Origin: Gnetum montanum
Taxonomy: Eukaryota > Streptophyta > Gnetopsida > Gnetales > Gnetaceae
Assembly (NCBI GenBank): GCA_015680685.1
Contig: MNCI01012628.1
Coordinates: forward strand, 270,318 to 314,181
DNA: 43,864 nt
Direction of reading: 5' to 3'
Each line of letters starts with the position of its first letter. Within the stretch, counting starts at the first letter, position 1. This document shows, one piece after another, positions 10,598 through 21,980 of this stretch. Made by a program: the position numbers and the translations under genes. The notes under the pieces are model-generated. The model saw only the letters and a list, made by a program, of their open reading frames with translations, had not been told where the DNA came from and searched no databases.

Positions 10598-11410
10598 CAG
10601 TGCCCAAGCATACAATAGGGAGTAATTCAGAAGAAGGATTCAAGAGAAGTTTTGTAGCAGAAAACTAGTAAAAATTTTGTAGTTAGAGTATTTTCCAAGT
10701 GCTCGTAGTAGGAGGTCTTGGAGGGGCAGCTTCCTCTCCACTAAGCAGCAATTTCTCTTTTCTTTTCTTCTCTTTACAGGTTTCCAGCTAATCTTTGAGG
10801 AAGGTCCAAAATAGGAGCCAACAGCTCAAAATCATATCCTTGCAGATCTTCTTGGTAACAGCAGGAGGGTTCTCTATCTCTTCTTTCTATCTGCAACAAT
10901 GCAGGAAACACAGCCCATGCGCAGGACGTGAGATGTGCAATTTTCTTTGGCTCAACAGCTTGTCTCGGTGGTGTAGACGTGGGTGGAGAATCTTCCTCTC
11001 TTCGATGGTGCAAAAAAGGTGGTAAATGGTGGTAGGCTTTGAGGATCGTAGTTGCTACCCTGTGTGGAGTACGATGGGCAGTCTCTCTTTCTCTCTCTCT
11101 CCCCCTCTCGCAACGATCATAGTCTTCCTGCCCAATAGGGGATACCATTGGCATTCACAGACCGGCAGCGTCAGCAGGATAAGGGAAAATTCATTTCTTT
11201 TAGTTACTTATTTTATTAAAGATAATTATTTAATTTACATTCTAGATTTCTTTCTAATTTATTATTTGCAAAAGACCACGTAGCACTCTCTAGCTAAGAC
11301 TATTCTCAGGTTTCTGTACCCATACAGGAGGCGCCCTAGGCAATAGTCTCCTAAAACAAGTTTTCTTTCCCAATGTTGGTGTGACCAAAATTTATGCATC
11401 AACACCTTTT

Positions 11411-11427
11411 TGGCACTAAAAGGAGGG
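11411..11427 (+). promoter_or_regulatory. Primer-binding site of family B
   Basis: TGGCACTAAAAGGAGGG, nine bases after the LTR end. It differs from the Tat element PBS (TGGCGCTAGAAGGAGGG, 41270-41254) at two positions. The primer tRNA is not identified. Confidence 0.7.
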
Positions 11428-12055
11428 CCTTTCTCCCACTTTTTTATCAACTTTTTTTGTCATTTTTCTAGCCATTGTATCTTATTTTTTGAAATATCTA
11501 TTTTCTGTCCTTTTCTAGTCCCTATTCTGTTTTTATTCCCTAAAAATTTCATTTTCCATGTTTTAAACTTGTTTTATTTAAAATTTTTGTTTTCAGCCAT
11601 TGCCTTGAAAAATCTTTTTAAAGAATTTTCAAGCCCTTTATTTCCTGTTCTCAAAAGTTTGTTTCTTGAAAACTTTCGGGTCTCATCACCCATTTTTCTT
11701 TAATTTTTTTTTTGTTGTTGTTTTCTTTTTTAAAAATCCTTGTTTCCCAGTCCCATTTTTGAATTTTTGTTTTGGCAGTGCTTACCTTAGTCCTGGGTTA
11801 GGTAAGGTGGTTTTATTTGATTATGCAATTTTAAGTTTATTTTTCTAAAATCTTGCATTTTATTGTTTCCCTTTTAATTTTATAAGTATTACAANCGCAA
11901 TTTTATGGTTTCATTTTAACAATTATATTTTATAGTTCTATTTTATGAGTGAACTCTCCTCTGCTTCTAACCGACTAGTGACTAGTCTCTTCATATTAAG
12001 GAAACAATGAGCCTTACGCTTTCCAAGTTTTATTCTTAGGAGAACCTATACTAGG
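11428..12055 (+). other. Family B leader
   Basis: Strongly T-rich untranslated leader with long T runs (about 11444-11460, 11703-11735). No coding signal. One ambiguous base (n) at 11895. Open frames here arise from lack of stops in T-rich DNA. Confidence 0.6.
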
Positions 12056-13127
12056 ATGGCAACCAATCTACCCCCAGCTCCCTTGGTCAATAACCCGTTT
12101 AACTTTACTAACTACCATGACATCCCAAAGTCACTCCAGAACATAAATTTTTTTTCAACCACACAAACCATTCTAGTGATGCCCACCAACATATACAATG
12201 TTTTGAAACCTTATTAGGCATCTGCAACATTGTCCAAAATGATGTGGCATGTAGGGTATTTGTGACAACTTTTAGAACCAAAGCAACCCAATGGTTTCTA
12301 ATGCTCCCTAATGCCTCCATTAACTCATGACAAGAGTTCAAAAATAAGTTTCTGACTTAATTTGACAAATTCACAAGCCCTGCCATAGCATCTAGCAACT
12401 TCACTAGCTTAAAAAAACTACTTGGGGAAAATGTCAGAGATTACAACATGAGATTCCTTCACCAATTGGCCTATGTGCCAAGCAATATGTGTCCACAACT
12501 TAATGGCATCTTCAACTTTTACCTCTCTACCATTGATCCATTCTTTGCCTATGCCATCAAATCGAATCCTAGCATAATAGAAATATAGGGAGCAATGGCT
12601 AAAGTTGTGGAGTTAGAACAAATCACCTTTATGAACAACATTCAAACTCAATTCGGAATGATGAGTGTTAGCAATCCTATGCAACATAGTCCTATATCTC
12701 TACCAACTTTTCCAATGATCAACACTAAATTCCAAACTTTCATTCCCCTTCAAATGACTCAATCTACAAACAACTATTTTCAAGGTCCCACATCTTCTCC
12801 ATTCCTACCATCTAACACTGGTTCTAATGAGGATCAATCAAAGGCCTTAATTTAGTCCATCATAAACCCAAACAAGGTACCTAATCCTGTTGAACCCACG
12901 ACTCAAGCTCAAGATCAAATGACCCAGATATTAACTTCACTTCAAAAACTTTCAAATGAAGTAGTTGAATTAAATAGAAACAACAACAAGGATCCTATAC
13001 AACCTAAAAATCCTAATTCATTAGTCAATGACAATTATTGTCGCCTCCATAACACTAGGCAACATTTCGAGAGGAATTGTCCACAATTTTTAGCATTTTG
13101 TGACAACACCCAAGGTCAACAAAATTG
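12056..13127 (+). pseudogene. Gag of family B
   Basis: Begins at the ATG at 12056 (MATNLPPAPLVNNPFNF) and shifts frame in a T-run near 12150. It then follows one frame: FETLLGICNIVQNDVACRVFVTTF, TKATQWFLMLPNASINS, EFKNKFLT*FDKF, LKKLLGENVRDYNMRF. This is the usual gypsy Gag pattern (W-F, F..F...F, S..DY..RF). A linker rich in Asn, Gln and Pro follows, then a basic stretch NDNYCRLHNTRQHFERNCPQF resembling a degenerate zinc knuckle near 13030-13090. Stops at about 12310, 12358, 12587 and 12853. Confidence 0.75.
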
Positions 13128-14472
13128 AAAACCCCCTATTATGGTTTTTAATGTACCTCATGAAATAGAAAACAAAGAGGTTTCCTCATTGGAGTAGATT
13201 ATGGTAAGCAACCCCAACCCATGTAATGTTCACTACCATAAACTTAGTGACATCATGAACTACACACAGCAACAAACTAGGAATGGCCCTTACACTCCTT
13301 CTAAAAAAAGAGCTCCTAGTGAAAGTAACACAAATACTTAGACTAGGTCATCTCAAATAAACACTCCACAATGATCAAACCCACCTTCTATACTTAGAAG
13401 AACTCCACCTCAACAAAAAGCTAAAGATGAACATAAGACTTACAATTTAGTTGAATATTTGAAGAAAATTAAATCTAACATCTCAATGTATGACCTTTTA
13501 CAATTTAACAAAATGAAAGAGGTGGTTCAAGAGATAGTTCATAAATCAAAAACCAATAAAGAAAAATCCCCAACCCCTGAAAGGCAAGTTCACTTCACAG
13601 AAAGTCCTAACACATTATCAGTACAAAATGTAAACAATTCCATGATGAGTAAGAAAGAGCAACGTCCTTTCCTAACAACTCTAATTATTTTAGGAACGAA
13701 TGTCGACAATTGTTTGATGGATTCTAGAGTAACTGTTAGTGTCATGCCACTTGAAATATGTAAGACTTTAGGAGCATAAATGATACCACAAACAAAAAAT
13801 GTGATTCAACTCTATGGGTCCAACATACCTGTAGTAGGGTCATTAAAAGGAATGAAAATGTGACTTAAACAATACCCTACGTTCACATGTTACATAGATA
13901 TCCAAGTAGTTGACATGTCACCTACCTATGATGTGCTCCTATCTAGGACTTTTGGAGCCAAGTTTGGGGGCTTCTTTAGGTTAGATTTCTTAGAGCTATT
14001 AATCCCTATCAAAGGAAAATCTGAATACATGACTTTACCTTGAGAACCCTTCTACAAATAAGTAGGTATAGCCTTGGATCAACAAAATCAATCTTTGAAA
14101 GATCAAAACACTAATCTTTATGTTGGGGTTATTGAGGTTGAGCGTAGTGAACATGTGAGTGGAAGTACAAAAATAAATCTTGTCTCTCATGTAGATTCCA
14201 CTCAATCCTATCAAAGTTCTAGAGAAGGTGAAGAAAGCTATGGAGACACCTTACCTTATCAACAACACAATGGATTTCATTTGACTAATCCACCACATTT
14301 AGAGAAAGATAAAGATGTAAATAAGACCCTACCTCTTAAAACATTTGAAGGTGTGCTAAATTTTAACAATACATCCATGGAACATTCTCCTAGAAAGGGT
14401 ATATCCAATGATCCACCAAGACCTAGACCTATCATTAAAACTTATATCAAAGAAATACTTGATAGAAAATGA
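13128..14472 (+). pseudogene. Protease region of family B
   Basis: Continues the gag frame. After a charged linker (YLKKIKSNISMYDLLQFNKM near 13456-13515) it reads TLIILGTNVDNCLMDSRVTVSVMP at about 13680-13750. This is the retropepsin active site with D-S-R in place of D-S-G, a Gly-to-Arg change expected to abolish activity. The second half, SPTYDVLLSRTFGAKFGG (about 13920-13970), matches the YDVLLGRPW motif, again with Gly lost. The stretch 14074-14472 is an open, acidic, Gln/Ser-rich linker of 132 codons with no recognised domain. Stops at about 13777, 13861 and 14041. Confidence 0.75.
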
Positions 14473-14796
14473 ACAAGCAAGTTAATATTAGGTCTTTATT
14501 TTTGTAATCTTAAGCATCAACAAATTGTTAAACAATGTCTTAACAGGAAGTACGTTGGTGAAGTCTTTAAGATAGGAGACCTAGTCTTTGAAAAAGGTAG
14601 AACATTTGATCGAGCAAATCTTCAAAGTAAGTTCTCTCCTATGTGGTCAAGCCCATTCTAAATTAAAGACGTCATTGGCCCTAATGTGTATAAGGTTTTT
14701 AATGTGCAAGGACATAAGTTACCTAGAAATTTTAATGCATTCCATCCAAAGAATTTCTACTTAGGTGCCCCATGTGGACACCTACTAGATTCTTAG
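14473..14796 (+). pseudogene. Integrase C-terminal tail fused in frame to gag-pro (family B)
   Basis: After one TGA the same frame reads NRKYVGEVFKIGDLVFEKGRTFDRANLQSKFSPMWSSPF, then VYKVFNVQGHKLPRNFNAFHPKNFY, ending at TAG 14794. F-K-I-G-D-L-V and K-F-S-P-x-W-x-x-P-F are the typical integrase C-terminal module. RT, RNase H and the integrase core are missing, yet the frame is unchanged across the join. That suggests an in-frame deletion. Confidence 0.72.
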
Positions 14797-16080
14797 TTGC
14801 GTCTTTTCTTCCTCTTTGTCATGCATTTCATTTGTATATAGTTGCAATTCCATATTTTCTTTACACTTCCATCATTTCTTTCTTGGCATTTGTTTCTTGA
14901 TTTTTGCTTTGCATATGATTTTAATAATCATGATGGTCTTTTGAGTTACTAGGTGTTGGGTCATCAAAGCACCGTTGAGAATAATGTTAGTATAATGCTT
15001 TATATAATATTTCTTATTACTATTACATAAAATCTTTTTTATACTATATATTTCAATAATTTTACGATTCTTCCTAATCTTTTTCAAGGTTTTAGTTTAT
15101 ATAGTTATGTTGGATTATGGAGCATGAGATTTGACCTAACTTAACATGTAATCATCATGATCATATGAGTGTGGGGTAGGCGATGTTGGAGAATGGTTAG
15201 CCATAATCACTAGGTGACCTTGGAAAACCTCATTTTCCCTCTCATAAGCCCTAGCCCTCAAGTGTGATGATCCATGGTTACCCTATGAATAACAGGGTGA
15301 AGCATGTTCATCTCCACTTATGAACCCTTAGCCACGCAAGAGACCTGCTATGATGCTATCAAATTATACTTAAAGGCACATACATGAGGGTTGAATTGCA
15401 CCATGGGCAAAGTTTCGAAAAGTTCGTGTTCATTGGCAGTGTAGCTAATCAGCCAGACTCCTATTGGAATTCCAACCTTAAGAATGAAGTACACCATGGG
15501 CAAAGTTTCCTCAAAAAAAAAAAAAAAAAAAGGAATGAGGACCATGTTCATTGGTAGCATAATAAGTTCTTGAGTGTCATGGGGTTTGGCAGCTATCCTA
15601 ACCCTAACCTCCATTTCTCCTTTTGAACCTATTTTTCAAAAAAAAAAAAAGGCAAATAATCCCTTTTCATCCATTTTCTTTCTCAATCTCAAAAAAAAAA
15701 GTTCCAAGGAAAAATTTGAAAGTTGTGACTAGCCACAATCTAATATGAGCCTATCCTCATTTAGTTTAGTATGGGTCTTATGCTCAAAGTAGTTTGCATG
15801 TTGTTGGCTTTTACTTTATAAGAAGATTGGGAAAGAAATCATAATTATATTTTAATTATATATAGATATATGTAGTTAAAATAATAAAATTATATATTTA
15901 GAGTTTAATTAAATAAGATGGTGTGGTTTGGGTGGCCCACGTTTAGTTCTCTTTTGATTATATGGTTATTTTAATCATGTTTAGTTTAATTTTAAGTTTC
16001 CATTTGCTTGTTTTGTGATTTTTGTATTGCATCATTTTAAAATTTTTGTGGTCTTGTTCCTTGCACTAGCATGCAATTAA
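14797..16080 (+). other. Family B 3' untranslated region
   Basis: AT-rich, no coding signal. It contains two long A-runs (about 15512-15530, 15639-15651) and a decayed local duplication: CACCATGGGCAAAGTTTC at 15399 and again at 15492, each followed by TGTTCATTGGNAG near 15427 and 15545. Confidence 0.6.
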
Positions 16081-16099
16081 AAATTTGGGGGCTAAGTGG
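16081..16099 (+). other. Polypurine tract of family B
   Basis: AAATTTGGGGGCTAAGTGG directly before the LTR start TGATGTC at 16100. Its purine-rich part is typical for priming plus-strand DNA synthesis in plant gypsy elements. Confidence 0.7.
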
Positions 16100-17202
16100 T
16101 GATGTCAACACTCCCATGCTCACATGGGGCCATGATTATCAACATTTTGATTTCTTTCCCTTAATAACCACAAGAAAAACCATGTGAGTAGTGGGAATTT
16201 AAACTTTCGGGTGGTGGTCATTAATGATAGTGGTTACGGTCATTAGTGGCAGAAGTTACAACAATTATGGTCATTAATGATGGTAGTTACAATCATTAGT
16301 AGCAAACGTTTCAGAAGTTACGATGGTTACGGACATAAGTGGGCACTTAATTGGAGAATGTGGGCGTTATTACACAAGAAGTGATGGTGGTTTCTGTAGC
16401 CATTACATGAAATGTAGACATCATTATGGATGGTCGCAATGGCTATAAAATGGAGTTTAGAGGGGGGCTCTTGTGATGAATCTGAAGAGAGTCCCAAACA
16501 GGCTCTGGCTATCGGTCTTGGAGGGGTAGCTTCCTCTCCACTAAGCATCAGTTTCCTCTTTTCTTTTCTTTTCTTTACAAGTTTCCAGCTAATCTTTGAG
16601 GAAGGTCCAAAATAGGAGCCAACGGCTCAAAATCAGATCCTTGTAGGTCTTCTCAATGACAGTAGAAGGGTTCTCTCTCTCTTCTTTCTATCTACAACAA
16701 TTCAGGCAACACAAACCATGTGCAGGATGTGAGATGTGTAGTTTTCTTTAGGCCAGCAGCTTGTCTCGGTGGTGCAGACGTGGGTGGACGATCTTCCTTT
16801 CTTTAATGGTGCACAAAAGGTGGCATATGGTGGCAAGCTTTGAGGATCACAGTTGCTACCCTGTGTAGACTGTGGTGGGTAGTCTCTCTTTCTCTCTCTC
16901 TCCCTCTCTTGCAGTGATCATAGTCTTCCTACCCAATAGGGGATACCATTGGTAGTCATAGACCGGTAGCATCAGTGGGGCCAGGGAAAATTCTTTTCTT
17001 TTAGTTACTTATTGTATTGAAGATAATTATTTAATTTAAATTCTAGATTTCTTTCCAATTTATTATTTGCAAAAGGCCACGTAGCCCTCTCCACCTGAAG
17101 CTATTCCTAGGTTTCCGTACCCATATGGGAGGTGCCCTAGGCAATAGTCTCCTAAAATGAGTTTTCTTTCCCAATGTTGGTGCAACCAAAATTTATGCAT
17201 CA
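16100..17202 (+). repeat. 3' LTR of family B (1103 bp)
   Basis: Starts TGATGTC, ends ATGCATCA (TGATG/CATCA terminal repeat). TATAAAA at 16444. U3 has a diverged tandem duplication of about 53 bp: palindromic TCATTAATGA occurs at 16218 and 16271, each followed by a GTTAC element and TCATTAGT. From 16515 it pairs with the second part of the chimeric LTR. A pyrimidine-rich CT repeat occurs near 16885-16915. Confidence 0.85.
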
Positions 17203-17217
17203 ATAGTGATTTACCCA

Positions 17218-20130
17218 TGTAATTTGTAATTTTAGTTTTACTTTAGTTATTGCATAGATTAAAAGGGAAAAAGGTAGATGAGTCACATGGGTCTTGGAGG
17301 TAGTTGAGAGAGGGTAGCTAGGTCACATAGGTTGGGGTAGATGGAATAGGGAAGAAGCCTTTAAGTACCACCTACTCTATTAACCTAAAGCATTCTTTGT
17401 TTCTTAGCTCTTGGGTTGGAGGGTTGCTGGGTTAGAGTATGAGGAGCTTGCTAGAGCACATGAAAAGACTCAAGTAATAGAAGCCATCTAGGTGAGTAAT
17501 CTTGGCTCCCTTTCTATGGTTATTTTGGTTCACCAATTTTTACACAAATTGGGGTTGAATTTTGTTTTAATTGATGTAAAATCTTATAGATCTAGTATAT
17601 TTGGGGATAGGTATTTCTACCACATTTTTAATTTGAATTTTCATTGTTGGATTTGTTGATTTTTCCTAATTTATACTACTTTCAATGAACTTTGCATTTT
17701 AAGGGTTTAGGATGATTCACATAGGGCTTGGTAAAATGCCTATATCTCTCTTTGTATTTAGAATCATGTTGCAATCTATTGATTGTTGGATTTCTTAAGA
17801 AATTATCTACAACTTTAATGAGGAATTAGATCATAATTCATTATAGATAAGGTGCTACATGTTTTTCCAACACAATCCAGAATTGAAGCAATTTCAGTAA
17901 GGTCTAGAGTTAATGATATATCTCTATTTTTATTATGTCTATGATTTTGAAATTCTAATGTGATACTTACAACATATAAACCATGTAGATCCAAGTAGAA
18001 GCACTGGAAATTACCATATGTGGTTAGAGTTATGGTTCTATCTTTAGGGGTTATCTGAATTTACTTAGCAATCTAATATAGAGATTCATAGGCTAATATC
18101 TATATATCTATAAGTTGGTTTCTTTGAAATTTTTATGAGACTTAGATGTGGATGTTATCTTCCCAACTAAAGTGGAAGGTGTTAAAAAGGTGATTGTTTG
18201 ATAGAGTTATATGATATTTACTAGTAGTCACTCAATCTATCTCTATTTCTAAGTTTCTATAATGTTGGACTAATATCTATTGTTGTGAATTTGTAATTAT
18301 ATTTATATAGTAACTAAGTATGGATATTAGCTTTCATTTTAATCATTAATTAAGAGAAAATTCATACGTATGTGTGAGTTATGAGAATTTTATTTGTGGT
18401 TTTTCAATTTGCCTATTATTTTGTTTCAGAGGTTGAATTCTATTGAAGTTGTTGGGAGATGTGTATCATTTTTTGATTTTGATCCTTTTCATTGCTATAT
18501 CTATTTTGAAGTTATTGGATATTACCCATTGAAAATTATTGAAGGGATATGGATTTTAATTGATTGTGAATCTTTGGACATTTGTAACTTGTATTTTATT
18601 GAGTTTGGTCATGTGATTGGGTGTTGAATTATTGGAGGAATGGATCTATTGAATTGGATTTTGTTGGATTCTTAGACCATTGGCTTTGTTGGGACATACA
18701 AAATTGTTGATCTTGGAATTATTGTAGAACATGTTAGATTTTGGGATTTTGGATGACATGTTCGATTGATAGTCCTTTGTTGGCTTATGTAAAAATGATG
18801 TTGAGTCCCTCCACCATTAATGTCGATTTGTCATTTTTGATGATTGTGAGATGGTTGGATGATGTCATGGTTTGATTGTTTGCTATGGATTTAGATGATG
18901 GAGCTAGCACCAAGTTTGTGGCTGGTTAGAGATGAGGCTCCCTAGAGATGATTTTTTCATTGATCCCCTCTATCAGTGCACTAGTGTGGCTCTTGTTGTA
19001 GGCCCCATCTGATAGGAGAAGTTGATCCATGGCTCATTGGTCTTATTTGATACCTCCAAAATGCTAGTGGTGGATATCCATAGGGACACCCTAGCACCGA
19101 CATGTTTGGGAACTTTGGTGGGGATCCATAGGGATCACCTTGGTTTGAATCTTGGTTAGGATTCACAAAGATCATCTTGATTCATTGAAACTAATAATAA
19201 ATCCATGTACATGGTAATTTGATATTTTGTTGAAAATTTTGTTTTGAAAATTGGAAAGTATTCATGACAACTTGATACATATTAACATTGAGTGTGGTGC
19301 ATGCTAGCCTCCTTGTTTACTCAGTTGATGCGTGGAGTGAACAATTGTTGGTTTTGATCCCATTACGATGGTCAAATGGATTGATCCCATTCTTGATGGA
19401 TGTTTGTGATGGTTGTGTGTTTGGATATTCCTTGTATTGATAGAATTATGATATTGGATTTTTGGCATGTTTGTGATGGATGATATTATATGTTGTAGTA
19501 GTTGTATGTGCTTTTCTTTGATTTTTTTGTAGGTTTCCATGCCCTACCTAACCCTAATGACACCTATCCTTGATTTAGCTAAAAGATGTCAAGGTTACTC
19601 ACTTAACAATAGCTAATATTTTTGTTTTCTATGTAGGTATTTCAAGTGAAGAAGAGCATGGAGTACATGTGGTATCTAAGAGATGCTCATAATACAAGAT
19701 GAAATTATATATTATTCATAAGTAGATATATATTAATTTGATTTAAGTATTTGATCTTTTATTGTAGACTTTGTATAGATTATGAATTATGTAGTGACAA
19801 TAAGAACTTACCATATTTATTTATGTAAGATGTTTTAGATGAGTTCATTATGGAATTTATGATGTCATTGATGTAAGATTTCATTTAGTAGATGCATATA
19901 ATTTAACTCTTTATTACTTGTATATTTATTCATCTTAATAATAAAAGATATAATTTTTTTCCCATATCTTGTTATATAATCTCTTCTTTCTCTTGATCAT
20001 GGCTTAACTATACTTCCTTTTGCTATGTTAGAATGAAATTATTTCATTACTTTGCCATGACCAACCTTTCATATCCATTGTTACCTCACATAATGCTCTT
20101 CATCCTAAGGGTAGGAAGGAGGGTGTTACA
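17218..20130 (+). repeat. Long LTR of family C (5' edge uncertain)
   Basis: The 3' edge is clear: GGGTGTTACA at 20121-20130, followed by an initiator-Met-type PBS. Such LTRs normally begin TGTAACACCC; that is not found, and TGTAATTTG at 17218 is only the nearest TG candidate, 15 bp after the B LTR. The start may be lost or mutated. Inside I see no ORF of note. A GTGAGT donor-like site near 17491 and TATGTAG near 19636 look like splice signals. Two related GGATCCATAGGGATCACC-like segments lie at about 19071-19142. A length near 2.9 kb fits Tekay/Del elements. Confidence 0.55.
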
Positions 20131-20133
20131 AGT

Positions 20134-20150
20134 TGGTATCAAGGTGTAGG
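20134..20150 (+). promoter_or_regulatory. Primer-binding site of family C (initiator-Met type)
   Basis: TGGTATCAAGGTGTAGG three bases after the LTR end; canonical plant sites read TGGTATCAGAGCC followed by a GGTT-type run. The match to the first eight bases is exact. Confidence 0.75.
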
Positions 20151-20211
20151 TTTGGCAATATTCTCATTCTCATAGTTGTTTAGTGATAGCAAGTACTAGG
20201 TGAAGTCACAG

Positions 20212-20825
20212 TCGAGGTAGAAGGATAGCTGTTGGACCTAGTCAACCAACAACAATGACTAAACCTAATGATAACTAAGTGGAAGAGCCTTTAATAAAAC
20301 CTCATGTAAATAATGTGATCCCAACACCAATATTAAATAAGGGGATAAGTCAAGCTAATTTCAACTTATATATGAAGTAATTCCTCCATCAACACATGGA
20401 GGAAAACTCATTACAACCAAGATCTATGGTGGTTTCAGGGGGAAGTGATAGCAACACACCCATGAAGCAAGAGCTAATGGAATATTCTTATAAGCTTGGA
20501 CCACCAACATTCAAAGGAGAGGAGGACCCCACCATCACTATGGAATGGCTTGAGGAAGTCATCAAGATCTTCAAGCTATTAGGATGCACTCCAAAACAAC
20601 AAACATGTTTGGCCACCTTTCAATTTAAAGGTGCTACCAAGTGATGGTGGCATGTTGAGGAGCTTGCACATCATTAGTAGGATTGGGATGTTCATTGAAT
20701 TGACTTTGTGTAAGTGTTCAACCAACACTATATGAGTTTCGTAGCCTTTACTAATATGGCAAGTCAGTAAGTAAGTATTAGTGCAAGTTTTCGGAGTTGA
20801 TCATGTATGTTCCTCACATACATCT
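20212..20825 (+). pseudogene. Family C Gag, N-terminal part
   Basis: From about 20212 the frame reads RGRRIAVGPSQPTTM, then stops, then an open stretch from the ATG at 20396. It contains YKLGPPTFKGEEDPTITMEW, IIKIFKLLGC-like VIKIFKLLGC, QQTCLATFQFKGATK*WW and VFNQHYMSF. This is the classic chromovirus Gag signature (P-P-x-F-x-G-x-x-D-P...W...I...F, then F-x-G-A-x-x-W-W), here with a stop before WW. It breaks off after KFSELIMYVPHI where the solo LTR starts. Confidence 0.8.
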
Positions 20826-21694
20826 TGATGAGTTTTGGCTTGTCATGTCAATTGGGCCCCATCAACGAGGCCCCACCAACTAGGCCTTATCAATGTAGTT
20901 AATTGCATCAATGTAGCCCCATCAACATAGAGGTTTATCCCTGTCTATAAATAAGAGCCACCAGCCACATTTATGGCAATGAATTCTCATAGTACTAGCA
21001 AAGCTCTTATAGTTTGTCTATTCAAAAGTTAGAATATTTTTTCCCAAGTGCTCATAGCAAGAGTCATTGAGTGTACGAATCTTTATTTGAGCATTATTGC
21101 ACCTAAGCACAACAATTTGTGCGGTAATAAAGACAAGCTTCTGATAAACCTTGTAGCATTTTGAATAGATTAAATATTTCATTTATGCATTTAATGTTTT
21201 TAGTTATTTATTAAATGTTTTCCAGTAATTAAGCTAATGAAGGAATTAAGCAAGATAAGCTAGATAGATTAAACACTTAAGTACAACCACTTTGAGTGTA
21301 ACACGTATTCGCTTGGTAATCCTAGTAGCATTATTGCTTAGCACACGTAGTAGTGGATACATGGATTTAATATGTGTGCAGAAAGTCGGATTGGATGCTT
21401 CTGTTAGGACGGCTTAGATACTAGTTAATTAGTTAATCCAATTACTTTATCTCTCTTTAAACACCAAAATCATAAAATACAAAATGATAAAGATCAAATG
21501 TCTCAATTACACTTTAACCATACCAGTGTACTTCACAAGTGTAATTGGGAAGACAACAAATGACCTTAAGGTAAGATTCACTTCCTAGAAGACTAATGCA
21601 CTAGAAACTATCAAGTCCATGAAATTTATCTAGATCATGCATGAATACTCTGTTATTCATATGGTTGAGCCCAGGGGTACCTCGTCGCTCATCA
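20826..21694 (+). repeat. Solo A-family LTR inserted in family C gag (869 bp)
   Basis: TGATGAG at 20826-20832 and CTCATCA at 21688-21694 form the same 7-bp terminal repeat as the A1 LTR. TATAAATA at 20946. The end reads GGGGTACCTCGTCGCTCATCA, like A1 and A3. No PBS follows, and the Gag frame resumes at once, so this is a solo LTR. The flanking 5-mers are CATCT and CATAA (3 of 5 identical), consistent with a decayed target duplication. Confidence 0.85.
20854..20930 (+). repeat. U3 repeat array of the solo LTR
   Basis: About five loose copies of GGCCCCATCAACGTA-like units (for example GGGCCCCATCAACGA, GGCCCCACCAACTA, GGCCTTATCAATGTA, GCCCCATCAACATA) between the LTR start and the TATA box. Unrelated in sequence to the arrays of the other A LTRs. 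Confidence 0.7.
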
Positions 21695-21975
21695 CATAAG
21701 AGCTAGGTGATTCATTCAAGGCCTTCATGCTTCGATTAAGGATCATCTCCTCCCTCAACATCATCTAACATATGAGGAAGCTCAAGTTACTACTTTGGAG
21801 CTGGAACATAGCTAGGTGGCAGAAGTAGCACACCGTGATCATTCTCAAAATAGGGCTTAATTCTCTTTTGGGAAATTGGATGGATTGAAATATGCTTATA
21901 GTATTGGTCCTAGAAGGACTTAATCTCAACAATAGTCTATGAGATGTGAGATCATTTAGGGGCATATCACTTGTT
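21695..21975 (+). pseudogene. Family C Gag, continuation after the solo LTR
   Basis: RAR*FIQGLHASIKDHLLPQHHLTYEEAQVTTLELEHS matches the Gag segment after the central domain (ARRF..GL...I...L....TYEEA...A...E). It ends in CEII*GHIT, reminiscent of a CxxC...GH...C zinc knuckle. The frame then meets copy A3. Confidence 0.65.
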
Positions 21976-21980
21976 ACAGC

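Larger units (their letters stand above)
10498..11401 (+). repeat. Chimeric LTR: A-family U3 joined to B-family R-U5
   Basis: Starts TGATGAG (A-family terminus) and up to about 10714 matches A LTRs, including TATAAATA at 10590 and a GTAGTTAGAGTATTTTCC...CGTAGTAGGAG block. From GTCTT at 10715 to ATGCATCA at 11401 it matches the B LTR at 16515-17202 almost base for base in layout (687 versus 688 bp). The first 415 bp of the B LTR are absent. The flanking 5-mers (10493-10497 and 17203-17207) do not match, so it did not arise by simple integration. Confidence 0.8.
10715..17202 (+). mobile_element. Family B non-autonomous gypsy element
   Basis: Partial 5' LTR (10715-11401), PBS (11411), leader, a frame with gag, protease and an integrase C-terminal tail (12056-14796), 3' non-coding region, polypurine tract and full 3' LTR (16100-17202). 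No RT, RNase H or integrase core can be found in any frame, so the element needed enzymes from elsewhere. Its PBS is of the same type as that of the Tat element at 41254, which may point to a helper lineage. Confidence 0.8.
17218..21975 (+). mobile_element. Family C Tekay/Del-like element, 5' part
   Basis: Long LTR, initiator-Met PBS and first part of gag. The gag is split by a solo A-type LTR at 20826-21694, and the element is cut near its zinc knuckle by copy A3. The remainder of family C, if it exists, should lie beyond the right edge of the window. Confidence 0.65.

Noticed and set aside
11410-11848. Phe-rich open frames that look like membrane proteins
   Set aside because: Produced by T-rich leader DNA of family B; composition alone explains the hydrophobicity.
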